Shown here one piece after another: positions 12,440 through 24,075 of a stretch of DNA of 64,000 nucleotides; positions within the stretch are counted from its first letter, which is position 1; each line of letters starts with the position of its first letter. Source of the stretch: Siphonodentalium dalli (lineage: Eukaryota; Mollusca; Scaphopoda; Gadilida; Siphonodentaliidae); assembly GCA_032622095.1 (NCBI GenBank), contig CP136061.1, forward strand, positions 124,880,754 to 124,944,753, written 5' to 3'. Under the pieces are notes generated by a model. It did not search any database. It worked only from the letters and a program-made list of their open reading frames with translations, and was not told where the DNA came from. The translations under genes were made by a program, and so were the position numbers.

Positions 12440-12655
12440 GTAATCATTACCTATATACGTCGTCATTATCGCCATAATCATCGTCATCATTATCACAATC
12501 AGCATCATTGTCGCCATCATCACTAATGTCCTCGTCGTCATCATCACCATCATTATTGTTCTCAACGTCATCGCCGTCATCGTCGCCAATGTCATCGTCA
12601 TTGTCACCATTGCCATCATCATCGTCATCAAATTGACATTATCGTGATCATCATC
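12440..12655. repeat. Imperfect (CAT)n/(ATG)n array
   Basis: Trinucleotide-biased tract of CATCAT, CGTCAT and similar over about 210 bp. The Met/Thr-rich frame at 12413-12631 on the minus strand is an artefact of it. Confidence 0.9.
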
Positions 12656-12847
12656 ATCAGTTTTGTTTTTGAAAAAATATGTGAAATCTGTTAATGCTGA
12701 AACAAACTAGTGCTGTGCCACCTATGATTCACACTTTTATTCATTTATCCATCTGCCACAATTCAAATACTTTCATGTCTCTAATACTATAACTACATCA
12801 GTAGTCTACGTATCCGACAATTTATATTATTGGAATGAAGATGGCGC

Positions 12848-12962
12848 TGAGGCGACAATGCAGAATGAGGTTCATAGAGGGTACATTTCGGGACGCTATC
12901 CCGCACGGTGGGCTAGCAGGACCAAATTCACCCTCTGGGGACCTCATTCTGCTTAGGTCTCA
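12848..12962. mobile_element. Small hairpin MITE
   Basis: GCAGAATGAGGT near 12860 and its reverse complement ACCTCATTCTGC ending at 12952 head imperfect arms of ~30-40 bp. A further ACCTCATTCTGC occurs at about 13190, which suggests another end of the same family. Confidence 0.5.
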
Positions 12963-14466
12963 ACTGCATGATATGGGAGACTAAGGTCAGATTAAATTTC
13001 CCCAGTTGAAGTTGGTGATGTTCATCCTTTGGTCACCTCGATTATGCATTTTATCTCCTGAAAATTAGGGGATATATAGAAACCGAAGAGAAGTGAAAAA
13101 GAAACAATAAATACAATGTTAATTTGATACTATATATATATACTTCCTGTTATAGAAGCTGCGCCGGATAGCGTCAATAAATCTGTTGACCTCATTCTGC
13201 AAATGACAGACACGCTATATTCAGGTTTTTCCATATAAACATCAGTTATTCGCAGCTGGAAACACCGACTTATCGCCATTCATAGCAAACTTGATATATG
13301 TTCTGAACTATAATACTGCTGAAATTCAAAGGGAGAGTGTTCATGAGACAAACTAAAAGTGATGTGAAACACTCCGGTAGGGTGATCAAATAGAAATGGA
13401 GAATAATCTTGTTCAAAGTAGTTAATTTTACAAATATTATATCTAAATTGACAACACACACCGTCATTCTTATATATTAATTAAATGCAGTGACTGCCGA
13501 TGGCGAAATCGTTTTCGTAAATTATCGCCGATAGATGCGTCCCGATTCGAGTAGTAAATATTTACAATTTAGCGTAGTTCAGACGATGTTTTCTATGGAG
13601 TGGTACGGTCGATTTGCTTGAGATTTTCGGTGATGTAGTAGAATGCTACATTCCTCCAGTTGGCATAGCACCTGAATACTAACTTCTCAGTTTCACGCAC
13701 CCGAACGAGTACATAATATGTCTTTAAGGTGACCTGTTTTGAGCTGAAAAATATTTCTGAGAACTGAATACAATTTTTATTTAGTTGAAACCTTTTGTAA
13801 ACCACAAAAAGCTGATACTGTTATCTGCTAAAATAATACCTTTATTTGTCCAAATACATTATAGTTGGTCCTGTTGGTTGGAAAATCTTACTTAATCTTA
13901 AACACCAAGAAGTCCTGTTTTTTTTTTTTAAATGAGCAACATTGCTCCGACGTTATCTTTTGGCAGGAAATAAACCAATGCGTGTATTATAATTAAGTAC
14001 TCTAACTGTTCAATATATGTATTTAGATTGACCTGAACAATCAGCTTCACTTCTAGAAGATTTAGTTTGAGAAAATATTGCAATAACGTCTGTTTAAAAC
14101 GTCACACTGCGCCACCCAAAGCAATTTTAACAACACCGTAATTTTGATGGTTACTCTAATCCCGAGGGGGTTGTGTGCCGGATCAATAGAGTGACCGTTT
14201 CCATTTCGAGTGTACATACCCATTATTAATCGAAAAGACGCCGATTGACACGAACTTAGGCCAAATCGGCTATCACAAAATACATGCAGCTCATTTGATC
14301 GTTTACCGTGGTACATTACTATTGCATGAATATTCAAGCTGCTAGTTGATATAATTGCTAGGACATAGTATTTCAGTAATACACGTATAATATGATAATG
14401 ACGTATTATGTAATGTAATTCGCAAAGTTACTCATTCTGAGTCCCAATGACTTGGTTTCACTTTCA
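12963..14466. other. No supported gene
   Basis: The minus-strand frames at 13270-13467, 13593-13805 and 14062-14337 show no domain or splice support. Confidence 0.4.
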
Positions 14467-14991
14467 TTAAAGATACGGGCGGAGTTGGCGTGGGTATGCT
14501 GTTAAAATATTCACTTCCGTCAAAAACCGAAATAATAGTAACATATAGGCAGATCTTGTTCTTATACCAATAAGAAATATGGCATAAACAGTATGTTATT
14601 GTCAAATGTTTTTCCTTTGTTATGTAAACAAAAGCAAAAAACCTTACAGAACCTGGCTTTTGTTTAGATCCGGATATGGTAAACATAAAGAGCGTTGTTT
14701 GTTAATGTTTTCCTGATATGGAAATAATAAAGAGCGTTTATATCATGTGTGTGTGTGTGTGTTATTAACCAATAGAATTGCGCTGTGGTATGTAAACAGA
14801 AGCAAAACTTCTGTAACACGAACAGGTTCTTGTTTACGTACACCATCGCACGTCTTGGCAACAATATACTATTTACGCGCTGATTATGTTTGGCATATGA
14901 GCAAAACTATATATATTTTAGTATTCCTTCTGTTGATGGCGATTTGAACAAATATGAATATTTCTGCAACGAACGCCGCCCGTGCCTTTAA
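14467..14991 (+). mobile_element. F1 MITE copy 4 (subfamily B)
   Basis: TTAAAGATACGGGCGG at left, CCGCCCGTGCCTTTAA at right. It is very similar to copy 2 but contains a (GT)n expansion near 14745. Both ATAAAGAGCG modules and the internal stems are present. Confidence 0.85.
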
Positions 14992-15558
14992 CTTTGTTCC
15001 AGCCATATATTATTCCCCGCCCTTACGATGTATCTCCTGTTCCCCGGGACCTTCTCTAACGACTCTGCCATGGCTACATGATAGAGACATGAGACTGTTT
15101 TAAATCTTTGGTTGATAGCTTTTAACGATGATGCCAGATCACTATAATGTAGCTTGGGACAGGACGTAAATTGTCTGAGACGTGGCAGGAATAAGATCAT
15201 ACTGTGTTGGTCACACAAGTCGGGCGTTAATGTCACATCTTCACCGATTTATTCCATTGTGTTTCATGATACCGGAATCAATTGCGTTCCAGAGGGCCAT
15301 CAGCTCAATCCTCGGTGCAAATAAACAAACGAAGCCACACAATGCACTGAAATCGACAACGGACGATAACATTCCATTGACAGTCCGACTGCGTGTATAC
15401 GCAGAGTTATATTAAGTCATCATACCCCATGGAAAGTACGGCTCTTACAGTTGTAAATACACATACACTATTTGCCCTGACAAAAAGTCTCCAGGGGAAA
15501 ATGTAAACAGAAAGCCGAATGTATTGTTGACATATTCGCGTGTTTATGCCACATACTG
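14992..15558. other. No recognisable feature
   Basis: Overlapping frames on both strands (14988-15236, 15182-15415) lack motifs. No repeats recognised. Confidence 0.4.
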
Positions 15559-15797
15559 TTTAATCCTTTCTATGCTAAACACTCATTGATGAGTAGTTAT
15601 CTCTTCGGAAATGGTCACATAATAAGTTCTTCAATCGACCATAGGTCGACCATATTGAGGGAATATATTCAGATATTACGTTCAACAGTCGAACTACGTG
15701 TATATATGGTCGGTTGTTGAACATTTCCCTCAATAGATGACTCATCCTGTACTTCTGCTTACATCACCCGAACATCCATTCGAATGATTAATATACC

Positions 15798-16523
15798 ATT
15801 GCAAGGGTCTGTGGTCGGCCCTTTGCTCTTTTTAATCTACATAAATGATATTGCAGACAATATTACATCGCATGTTAGATTATACGCGGACGACACATGC
15901 CTCATAAATTCCGATACGGACATACAAAACCTTGAACAAAGTGTAAATAAAGACATGGAAAACATAAAAAAAGTGGGCCGATACATGGCTAGTGAAATTC
16001 AATAATTCTAAAACAAAATTACTATTTTTTACAAGTTCACAAAGCCCTGAGAGACCGAATATAGTCTTTGATGGACTGCAACTCGAATATTCTAAACAAC
16101 ACACGCATCTAGGTATGGACATAGATGACGACTTAACATGGGACAGTTATATAGAAAATGTATGTACCAGAGCTTATGCTAAACTATCCCAACTACGAAG
16201 ACTGAAGTACATTTTGAACCGCAAAACTCTTGAAATCCTCTATTTATCACACGTCCGTCCAATCATGGAATATGCGAGTAGTGTCTGGGCTGGAGCACCT
16301 GATAAGTTACTTAAAAAACTTGACGATGTAGAATACGAGGCTGCACGAATAATAAGTGGCTGCACGAGATCAGTATCACACAAACGTCTACTAACCGAAA
16401 TGGGTTGGGAAACACTCTCAGATAGAAGGCAATTAAAGCGTTTTTCACTTTTTCATAACATTGTCAATCACAAAGTGCCCAAATATTTAGTCGACTTACT
16501 TCCCCCAAAATTTTCTGACATAA
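15798..16523 (+). pseudogene. LINE reverse transcriptase, 5' part (truncated, frameshifted)
   Basis: The frame from about 15798 gives LQGSVVGPLLFLIYIND followed by the catalytic YADD box (15883-15894), which are reverse-transcriptase signatures of non-LTR elements. After a run of seven A (15966-15972) the frame shifts. The second frame continues as VKFNNSKTKLLFF and carries the thumb-like region LEILYLSHVRPIMEYASSVW and WETLSDRRQLKRFSLF. Both the endonuclease and the first RT motifs are missing. The frame stops artificially because the Harbinger-like element begins after SDI. The closest groups by motif are CR1 and Jockey. It cannot encode an active enzyme. Confidence 0.85.
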
Positions 16524-18068
16524 GGCCCGTTCCAAACGACGGATTTTTGTCGACTCGAATCTAATACCAGACCCACAATTGTATTAAATGCGTCTAAAAT
16601 GCGACGTTTGAAACAATTAGATCCGTGTCAGACGCACCACAGACGAATCTCCGTCCAATTCAGACGAATCTTCGTCGGTGATGCGTCTGAAATCCGTCTT
16701 GGTTTCAAACGACAGATTTTTGTCGACTCGAATCTAATACATGTGACGAGAAGAGCCGAAAGTTGCCGAATAACGAAGGGAGTTCCCCTTATCTGCGGAA
16801 ATACCCACATGACGTCATTTGTCGCACGCTCTCTTTGTTATAAAGAAAGATATATCTATAAGAATTGCTTAGGTAACATTGTGAAAATTTTAATTATTAT
16901 GGTAGTTTGATTTCTCAACGAACATGGCATGTCACTGACTCACATCTTATAATGGATATATTATCAATGATTTATAATAATTCATATATACCGGTATAAG
17001 GGATATGGGTTGTAGCAACTGATTTATAATAATTCATATAGACCGATATTCCTTATTGTAAGGGATAGGGGTGGTAGTCTCTGATGTATAATAATTAATA
17101 TATACCGGTATTACTTATTATAAGGGGTAGGGGTGGTACCACTGATTTATAATAATTCATATATACCGGCATTACTTGTTATGATGGTATATAGGTGGTA
17201 ACCTCTTATTTATAATAATTCATATATTCCGGTATTACTTATTATAAGGGCCTATGATTTATAATAAGTTATATATACCGGTATTATTTATTATGAGGGG
17301 TGGGGATAGTAGCCTATGCTTTATAATATTCATAGATACCGGTATTCCGTATAACAAGAATTTAGGGTGGTAGCCTATGATTTATAATAATTAATATATT
17401 CCGGTATTCCTTATTATAAGGGGCAGAGTGGTAGCCTCAGATTTATAATAATTCATATAAACCGGCCAGTATTACTTATTATGAGGGGTATGGATAGTAG
17501 CCTATGAATTATAATAATTCATAAATACCGGTATTCCTTTTTTATAAAGAATATAGGGTGGTAGCCTATGATTTATAATAATTAATATATTCCGGTATTC
17601 CTTATTATAAGGGGTAGGGGGTGGTAGTCTCTGATTTATAATAATTATTGTATACCGGTATTTACATGCATGGTATACACATAGACGGCAATTGGTTGCA
17701 CGATATAACATTTATTTGTAGCGCCTATTATAGTATATTATATATATATGTACTATATACATCCTCATATACATGAGCACATATATTCGCGCTGCAGTCG
17801 CATATATATATATATATATATACATAATTTATACTGTATTTTAGTATATATATGTATAACATATACCGGTATATATAGGCCTCTATATCTACGCGTGACC
17901 AATTTTTGACGGTAACCGGGAATCCACCTTTAAATAAATCGACCGATGTATTAGATTCGACGCGACAAAGATGCGTCCGTCTGTAACAAAATCGACCGCA
18001 GACGCATCACCGACGGATTTAATACAATTAGATTCGAGTCGACAAAAATCCGTCGTTTGGAACGGGCC
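16524..18068. mobile_element. Harbinger/PIF-like non-autonomous element inserted in the LINE
   Basis: The left end GGCCCGTTCCAAACGACGG and right end CCGTCGTTTGGAACGGGCC are inverted repeats of ~40 bp, continuing with ATTTTTGTCGACTCGAATCTAA. The element is flanked by TAA on both sides (16521-16523 and 18069-18071), the 3-bp duplication typical of PIF/Harbinger. Removing it with one TAA rejoins the LINE frame exactly. A second direct copy of the terminal motif lies at 16702-16742. No transposase is visible. The interior holds a minisatellite and an AT-dinucleotide region (17740-17870). Confidence 0.88.
16958..17670. repeat. ~62-bp minisatellite inside the Harbinger-like element
   Basis: About eleven to twelve diverged units each contain TTTATAATAATTCATATA, then CCGGTATT, then TTATTATAAGGGG and GGTGGTAGCC. 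Some units are shortened. The array fills roughly half of the element. Confidence 0.85.
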
Positions 18069-18071
18069 TAA

Positions 18072-18589
18072 GTGATCATGATACGAGATTTGCGTCAAAC
18101 TTTGTCCATTTTAAACCCAATTCCAAACGAATGGAGTCTACATTCATGCCAACGTGTGTAAAAAACTGGAATGCAACCAAAATTGAGACTCGAGATCTCC
18201 ACCACCTTTGTTATGTAAACAAAATTAAACCTATAACACCCAAACCACCAAAGTACTATTCTGTCGGAAAGCGGACTGAAAACATATTTCACTGTAGATT
18301 ACGATGCGAATGTAGCAACTTGCTATCCGATAAGGTTCTAAATCACATTGCAAATTCAAAAGACTGCACCTGTGGAAACGGTGAAGAAAATGCCTTTCAT
18401 TATTTCTTTGATTGCCACCTATATTCAATCCCAAGAATTCGTCTATTGAATAAATTACTTCCTTACAACATTTATTCATTAAAGATTTTGCTTTTTGGAG
18501 ATCCTGCACTTCCTTATTGTGATAACATGAACATTTTCTTAGCTGTACAGTCATTCATACGCGAGACAAATCAGGATTTGTTTTACTAA
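18072..18589 (+). pseudogene. LINE polyprotein, C-terminal part
   Basis: Continuation of the frame broken at 16523. The first codons after the TAA duplication read SDHDTRFASNFVHF and run without a stop into the 18131-18589 frame. It contains a knuckle-like motif CTCGNGEENAFHYFFDC (from 18365), matching the Cys/His motif placed after the RT domain in CR1/Jockey-type ORF2. The stop at 18587-18589 is followed by a ~330 bp 3' UTR. The methionine at 18131 is internal, not a real start. Confidence 0.8.
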
Positions 18590-19052
18590 CTCTGCTATAT
18601 AATGATACATACAAGCCAGCAAGCGAAACAAAGAAACAAAGAAATCCGACTTTAAATCAAACACTTATATAAACTTATGACAAACTCGGGGGTTGGGGTG
18701 ACCGGTGATATGTATATATGTTCAACTTGTTTTTGCTAGTCATGTTGCTTTGCCATTACTAATTATTTTATTTTTCAGTGTAATAACATATGGGAGAGGG
18801 GGTACCCATAAGTGAGTCAGCACTTGTCCTCCAATCCCATTGTCTGTATATAAAATGTTTGTGTCATATAAAATATGTTACATAAATTAGACAAATAAAT
18901 ATGTTTAAACTATACAATTTCAATGTATACTTTTATAACTGAATGGGAAAATCCATTTAGTATATAAAGGGTTAAACTATATACCAACGTGCTTATTGAT
19001 TGCGATTGTTGCAAGGATCACAAGCAAATCGCGACAAATTTTTTCTGATATA

Positions 19053-19304
19053 TTAACCCCTTCTATACTGAATGGATTCCCCCATTCAGTTATCAAATTA
19101 TGCATTGGAATTGCCCATTATTCACCTGGAGGGATGCATAGGAAATAAGAACAGATGACAGTAGAAAGTGAAGTAGGAATCTTATTAATTACATGGTTGG
19201 AAATGTTCATATAATAAGTTCAACTGGTCTTTTGTTGAACTTATCATCTGAACATTTCACACGAGAACTACTCATCAATGACTATTTAGTATAGAACTGG
19301 TTAA
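19053..19304 (+). mobile_element. T MITE copy 2 (piggyBac-like), complete
   Basis: TTAACCCCTTCTATACTGAA at left, TTTAGTATAGAACTGGTTAA at right. It holds the internal hairpin AAGTTCAAC...GTTGAACTT and the common ACTACTCATCAATGA block. It lies 77 bp from T copy 1, in the opposite orientation. Confidence 0.8.
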
Positions 19305-19424
19305 TACATGCATATGATTTAAAGTCGCTTTCAGCACACTATTACCATATCACGACATTTCCAGGTTTTGTGGTGGAGGAAATCCGCACACTTACGGCTA
19401 ATCTAACATTTATTTCAGCTGACA

Positions 19425-19606
19425 GACTCGTCGACCATGTGCGGCAAACTACCGGTCATCGGCGAGTAATTGGCAACTCCACCATATAACGATTTCGAGT
19501 TACAAATTCCACGATGGAAACATGTGAATTTGAATACGCATCGCCAGCGCTGAAGGGCGAGAAGCATTTGTGTTGTACCACTAACCGATTGAGCCACCGA
19601 GGCCCC
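19425..19606 (-). mobile_element. tRNA-like SINE head, minus strand
   Basis: On the minus strand, TGGCTCAATCGG (19585-19596) fits a pol III box A. A box-B-like GTATTCAAATTC (19526-19537) follows at tRNA-like spacing. The sequence cannot form a normal cloverleaf, so a SINE promoter is likelier than a tRNA gene. Confidence 0.45.
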
Positions 19607-19922
19607 TTAATACATTTGAGATGGACATCCATTAATATGAAACGATCGAACAATACAATGTCCTGCTGATATTAATAATGACATTTGCTAAAGTATTGCG
19701 ATAACGCGTTTCAATATTATTTTGTGTACATGGGACGGACCTATACTTTGACGACAACACCCACAAATGTTGAGGTCCGTTGGGAATTTGAACCCATAAT
19801 ATCACAATGGTCGGCAGTGAAAATGTATATGCTACTGAGCACATACAAAGAGGATTTCATTACTCATCTCGCAATTTGGCGTCTTGTGCACGATGTTTGT
19901 CCTTGAGTACGAAAGGGCATTA

Positions 19923-20062
19923 GGGCCATCCGAAACACCACCGCACCCCCAAATATACAAATACACAACTCGGTATCACGACTGGCAAGTCGTCATAACG
20001 AGTTGTGTATTTGCATATCTGGGAGTACGCCGTACTCAGTACGGTGGTGTTTCTGATGGCCC
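19923..20062. mobile_element. Fold-back MITE
   Basis: GGGCCATCCGAAACACCACCG at left is mirrored by CGGTGGTGTTTCTGATGGCCC at right. Inner arms CAAATACACAACTCG / CGAGTTGTGTATTTG surround a ~26-bp loop. The whole is about 140 bp and mostly self-complementary. Confidence 0.75.
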
Positions 20063-20243
20063 AAATGAGCTTTCGTATGTTGAGACCAGCTACGCCGAAA
20101 TATCACTGCCACTGGCGTCAAGTTGATGGAGTATCACAGCATCTCGATCGCACCGGAATAGATGGGCTTTTGTTGGTAAACAGGCAGCGACAATAAATAA
20201 TAAGTCCAGTTAGCCGATAGAATTGCGGAACAAGCATACATGA

Positions 20244-20490
20244 ATGACCGATGACGATGATGGTGATGATTATGTTGATGATAGGGCTGATGGTAATGAT
20301 GCTGGTGGTGGTGTCAGTGTCGACGGTGATGGTAATACTGATGATGTTGATGGTGATGATGGTGATTACCATGGTGGTGATGATGATAATGGCATGGTGC
20401 CAAAAGTAGGATATGGCCAAGAAAATTGATGGTGGTGATGGTGGTGATGTCGATGGTGATGGTATTGACGGTGACGGTGGTGCTGAAGAC
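20244..20490. repeat. Imperfect (GATGGT)n array
   Basis: GAT/GGT trinucleotide tract of about 245 bp. Asp/Gly-rich and Ser/Pro-rich frames on either strand are artefacts. Confidence 0.9.
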
Positions 20491-21674
20491 GATAAATGAG
20501 ATGACACATCAAGCATGTGTGTAAATAGTGTAAACGCGTGCGTGTATTCATGGACGAGTAATCAATGAGGTTGTGACACGTTCCGTGCGCAGTAGACAGA
20601 GAGAAGAAAACTCTAATTTAACCGAGGGATAATTCTGGATAACAAAGTAATTGGCTCCCGTGATGAGAATGTCAGCAAAGTAACCGAAACATTGATTAAT
20701 TGAGCTTTGTCCCAATTCAAGGACGTTACTCTGATCCTGGACTCAGGCATCGATGGTAAAAGTCTGGATGGTGGAGGCGTGACAATGTCTCATTGAAGAA
20801 CTATGTTTAATGAACCAACTTGGACAACGCTGCACCATCACAGCTAAGCTCGTTAATCAAATAATAAAACACTAAATGTCGATACATACTGAGGCGAATT
20901 AGTCCGGATTTTTATTTGTGGCTGTTGCCAAGAACTCACCATGCATTATTGAGTTTGAGTGCATATTCAAGAAATCAACGTGCAGTATTGTGTTTGTATG
21001 ACATTCTCAAGTCTTTGTATCTCAGTGGTTAGAAGGGTCAAATCATTCTAAGAAGACCAAGCCACTCAATTCAAGGCCGATCTGCAGTTGCGTACAATTA
21101 TTGATCTACCACCATATTTCATTGTACCATTGCATGTTCTCTATTGTATACTTAATATATCTCATTCAAAATGTTTTTCATCTACCACAATAACTGGCGG
21201 TGCTGTGAATTAAACACGAACATTCGACTTACATTAATGCTTGTGTTCAATCGGTTGTTTTGACTGGAATACAAACTCATCGATATTCGTACATATCTTG
21301 CCAGCTCTGGTTCTCTCTCAGAGCGCACCAGTCATATTTCCTGTCTGATTCTGCAACCCTGCAGCTCGACCAGTTTGTTGAACAGTGAAAAGTTCGGCAT
21401 TCTATGTTTAGTGTGGAGTTTCCCTATAACAATTGCAAATACCACAAGTTCACAACTTCTAAAAAAAATGTTGAAAGTGGAATGTGCTGTCTGATTTTGG
21501 TAGCAAATGAACGACATCTACTGTTTATAGTAGGTCGGAAGTGTAAAGCAGACGATTTTTGAAGTGAAGAAGTTTCTTGTAGGTTTGCGCAAAATAGTTC
21601 TCGGATCATTACTGTTTTCGCACTTAACGTACAACAATGATGCAAACTTTACTTGAATGTTTGCAGGCTGATTG
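20491..21674. other. No supported gene; one weak tRNA-like head
   Basis: At 21016-21078 a TATCTCAGTGGTTAG block and a later AATTCAAGGCC resemble pol III boxes A and B at suitable spacing, perhaps an old SINE. Nothing else was recognised. Confidence 0.3.
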
Positions 21675-22432
21675 CCTAATTTTTGCATGCCAGTCACAAC
21701 TAGTTATCTTGCACTTTAATAGTTAACACCTCTCCTTGTTCAACCGATTTAGGTTGTCTTTTGTCTATAAAATGATTGGATTGAAAACATTTTGTTAAGG
21801 GCATATCCGCCCCGATAATTTTGAGACATGTATATTCGATCGATATATAGTTTCATCATTGTGCGGTCTTTTTTCAATCCCGAAATTTGTACTCAATTTC
21901 GATGTATACACCAGATATCTCGATCTTTTAATGACATTTGGCGAGTTATCTCCTTTTTTGCTGCATCCTATACATAAAAAATTCAAAACCAGAAAAAAAT
22001 ATTTTTGCAAGACCGCTGTGGATGTTTCGACCGCACAATGATGAAACTATATATCGACAGAATATACATGTCTCAAAATCATCCCGAATTTTGTACTCAA
22101 TTTCGATGTATACACCAGATTTCTCGATGTTTTGATGACATTTGGCCAGTTATCTCCTTTTATGCTGCATCCTGTACATAAAAAATGCAAAACCAGAAAA
22201 GTTGATTTTTTCAAGACCGCTGTGGATGTTTCGACCGCACAATGGTGAAACTATATATCGACAGAATATACATGTCTCAAAATTATCGGGGCTGAAATGC
22301 CCTGAACAAAAACTTTTTCAATCCCATCATTTTATAGACAAAAGACAACCTAAATCGGTTGAACAAGGAGAGGTGTTAACAATTCAAGCACCAGATAACT
22401 AGTTGTGACTGGTATGCAAAAAATAGGCAGAC
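21675..22432. mobile_element. TIR element with two internal tandem units
   Basis: The left arm (TGCATGCCAGTCACAACTAG onward, to ~21876) is the reverse complement of the right arm ending CTAGTTGTGACTGGTATGCA. The arms are close to 200 bp and well conserved. Between them, a ~203-bp unit is present twice in tandem (starting CCCGAAATTTGTACTC near 21880 and CCCGAATTTTGTACTC near 22083), and each unit ends in part of the arm. No transposase is present. Confidence 0.8.
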
Positions 22433-22765
22433 CGGATTTGGTCTGCATAATGTCGTAGTCTAGCTGCCTAATGATGGTCAATGGTCCTCCTAACATTAGA
22501 CATACCTGAGAATTTGTATATTTCATATTACTTGAGGAATCACAAATTCCCATTGATCATAGCTTGGTGGTCACATTTAGAACAAAACTAGAGAAAGAGT
22601 GTTTTAAATTGAGCAGTTTTAAAAAACGTAAAAAGTCACGAGAAGTGCCATCGCACCGCTTCTGAGAACGTCCGAGCACTCCTTCGCCCTTCGCCCTGCC
22701 ACCGTCGTTGGAATTGATGGGTTAATGATTAAGGAGCGTTCGTATCTGCGGTGTCGTTGTTAAAG
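22433..22765. other. No recognisable feature
   Basis: Unique-looking sequence. The minus-strand frame at 22350-22553 is unsupported. Confidence 0.4.
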
Positions 22766-23162
22766 AGCATTTATATACACGAGTATAAATACGGCTCAAT
22801 CGACCGTCTCGGAAACTGGGGGTATCGAGACGAAATTTCGTACTTAGGGCTTCCAAGGGACGGGGGAGATTTTCGTCGGGTCAGTTTGTCCGCCTGAGGT
22901 GACCTTGACCTTCAAACGGGTACCCACAAATGACATTGGGCGATATCTCGGTCGTCAGCGGTGACATCGACGTGAAATTTGTTATGTATGGTCAACTCAG
23001 GACGGGGAATATTTTTGTCCACCCAAAATCACATTGAAACGGGTACCCGCAAATGATAGAATGCTGTCGGCGTGCCTGTACGGGGTTACCTTGAAAAACC
23101 AAAATTAATGGATCGACCAAAGCCATGGGACCAATCCCGCCAGTGGCGGGCTAATCTGCTAG
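22766..23162 (+). mobile_element. Helitron-like element, 3' end
   Basis: It ends with hairpin CCCGCC-AGT-GGCGGG (23136-23150), eight bases, and CTAG (23159-23162) followed by T, as expected for a Helitron 3' terminus. Internal blocks CGGGTACCC-CAAATGA are duplicated (22918 and 23039) beside GAAATTTCG and CGATATCTCGG text. The 5' end is not certain. A TTAAAGAGCATTTAT module lies at the left. Confidence 0.5.
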
Positions 23163-23975
23163 TATAATATATTATGTTGGTGGGCAATGTGATGGTTAAT
23201 ATGTGTACCATTATTGTTCTCAAATTATTATCTACGCGGTCTTTGGCTAATCTGAGTGGTTCGAGGAAAAGACACTGTCTGCTTGAAACATTTATGAACA
23301 TATACGTATAACCTATATCTAACACTACCCTATAAACACCGATTTAAGTAATACTTTGATCAGTTACTTCAAATCATCCCATGCAAGCACTCCTGAATCC
23401 GCTCTATATCATCCGCACGTGCACTTATATGTTTGTTTTGTTGATGATGTCATTTTTCTTTTGTAAATTTAATTCTGTTAGGTGTGACGTTTATAGGCCT
23501 GCGTGGCTATTGACTGGCACATTTGCTATGTTATACGCAATAAACATATTTACACAAAACAAACGACACATATTTAGAATATATACGTAAATGGTTGCTC
23601 CGGTTGCCGAAAAAATGTAAGAAAATGATCGCAATGCAGACTTTATTCAAATATTGTAAAGTATGTATATATGTTATTCGATATTGTATACAGATAACGG
23701 ATATTCTACGAATCGTTCTGATTGCCAAATTACTCTAAAATGACAATTCATGTAAACTATAGTACTGTTTCTTCCAACATATCCTCGCACAATTACGCAC
23801 ACAATGAACCTATAATGTGAAATAGATACATAATGTGATTATTTGATTCTGAAATAAGCAGATACTGGAGTCATATTTATTTCGTTTTATGTCGCGGACC
23901 ACAGTGAAAACACATGTTAAAGAACGTACACATGAACAGTCGTGATGTGGATTATTTGTGTCAATGTCCGCACGT
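23163..23975. other. No supported gene
   Basis: Frames at 23086-23325 (minus) and 23381-23590 (plus) have no domain or splice context. Confidence 0.4.
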
Positions 23976-24075
23976 AATCTGCTTAGAATCGCCTCGTTAT
24001 GAGTTGTTAGTGTGACTAAATCGCGCTTATTTTCAGCACATTATCGACTCAAAATGAGGCGAATCTAAGCAGATT
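23976..24075. repeat. Inverted repeat, ~28-bp arms
   Basis: AATCTGCTTAGAATCGCCTC is paired with GAGGCGAATCTAAGCAGATT across a ~45-bp loop. A related TAGAATCGCCTCATATTGAG occurs at 43050, so it belongs to a dispersed family. Confidence 0.6.

Larger units (their letters stand above)
15798..18917 (+). mobile_element. 5'-truncated LINE (CR1/Jockey-like group), inserted in T copy 1
   Basis: The non-LTR retrotransposon starts abruptly inside the reverse-transcriptase domain and runs through the C-terminal region and a 3' UTR ending GACAAATAAATATG. It is interrupted at 16524-18068 by a Harbinger-like element. Part of its 3' UTR recurs inverted at 4743-4842. 5' truncation is usual for LINE insertion. 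The target duplication is not clear. Confidence 0.8.
15559..18975 (-). mobile_element. T MITE copy 1 (piggyBac-like), split by a LINE
   Basis: The left part (15559-~15797) begins TTAATCCTTTCTATGCTAAA and contains ACTCATTGATGAGTAGTT. The right part (~18918-18975) reads CAATGTATAC, ATAACTGAATGGGA, then ATCCATTTAGTATATAAAGGGTTAA. Joined, the two parts match the order seen in the uninterrupted T copies at 50463-50732 and 44818-45049. The TTAA plus CCCTTT termini are typical of piggyBac-type elements. Confidence 0.7.

Noticed and set aside
19425-19606. tRNA gene
   Set aside because: Box A and a weak box B are present, but no acceptor or anticodon stem can be formed; a SINE head fits better.
20118-20516. 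Ser/Pro/Ile-rich 132-codon minus-strand frame
   Set aside because: Produced by the GATGGT trinucleotide tract; composition follows the repeat.
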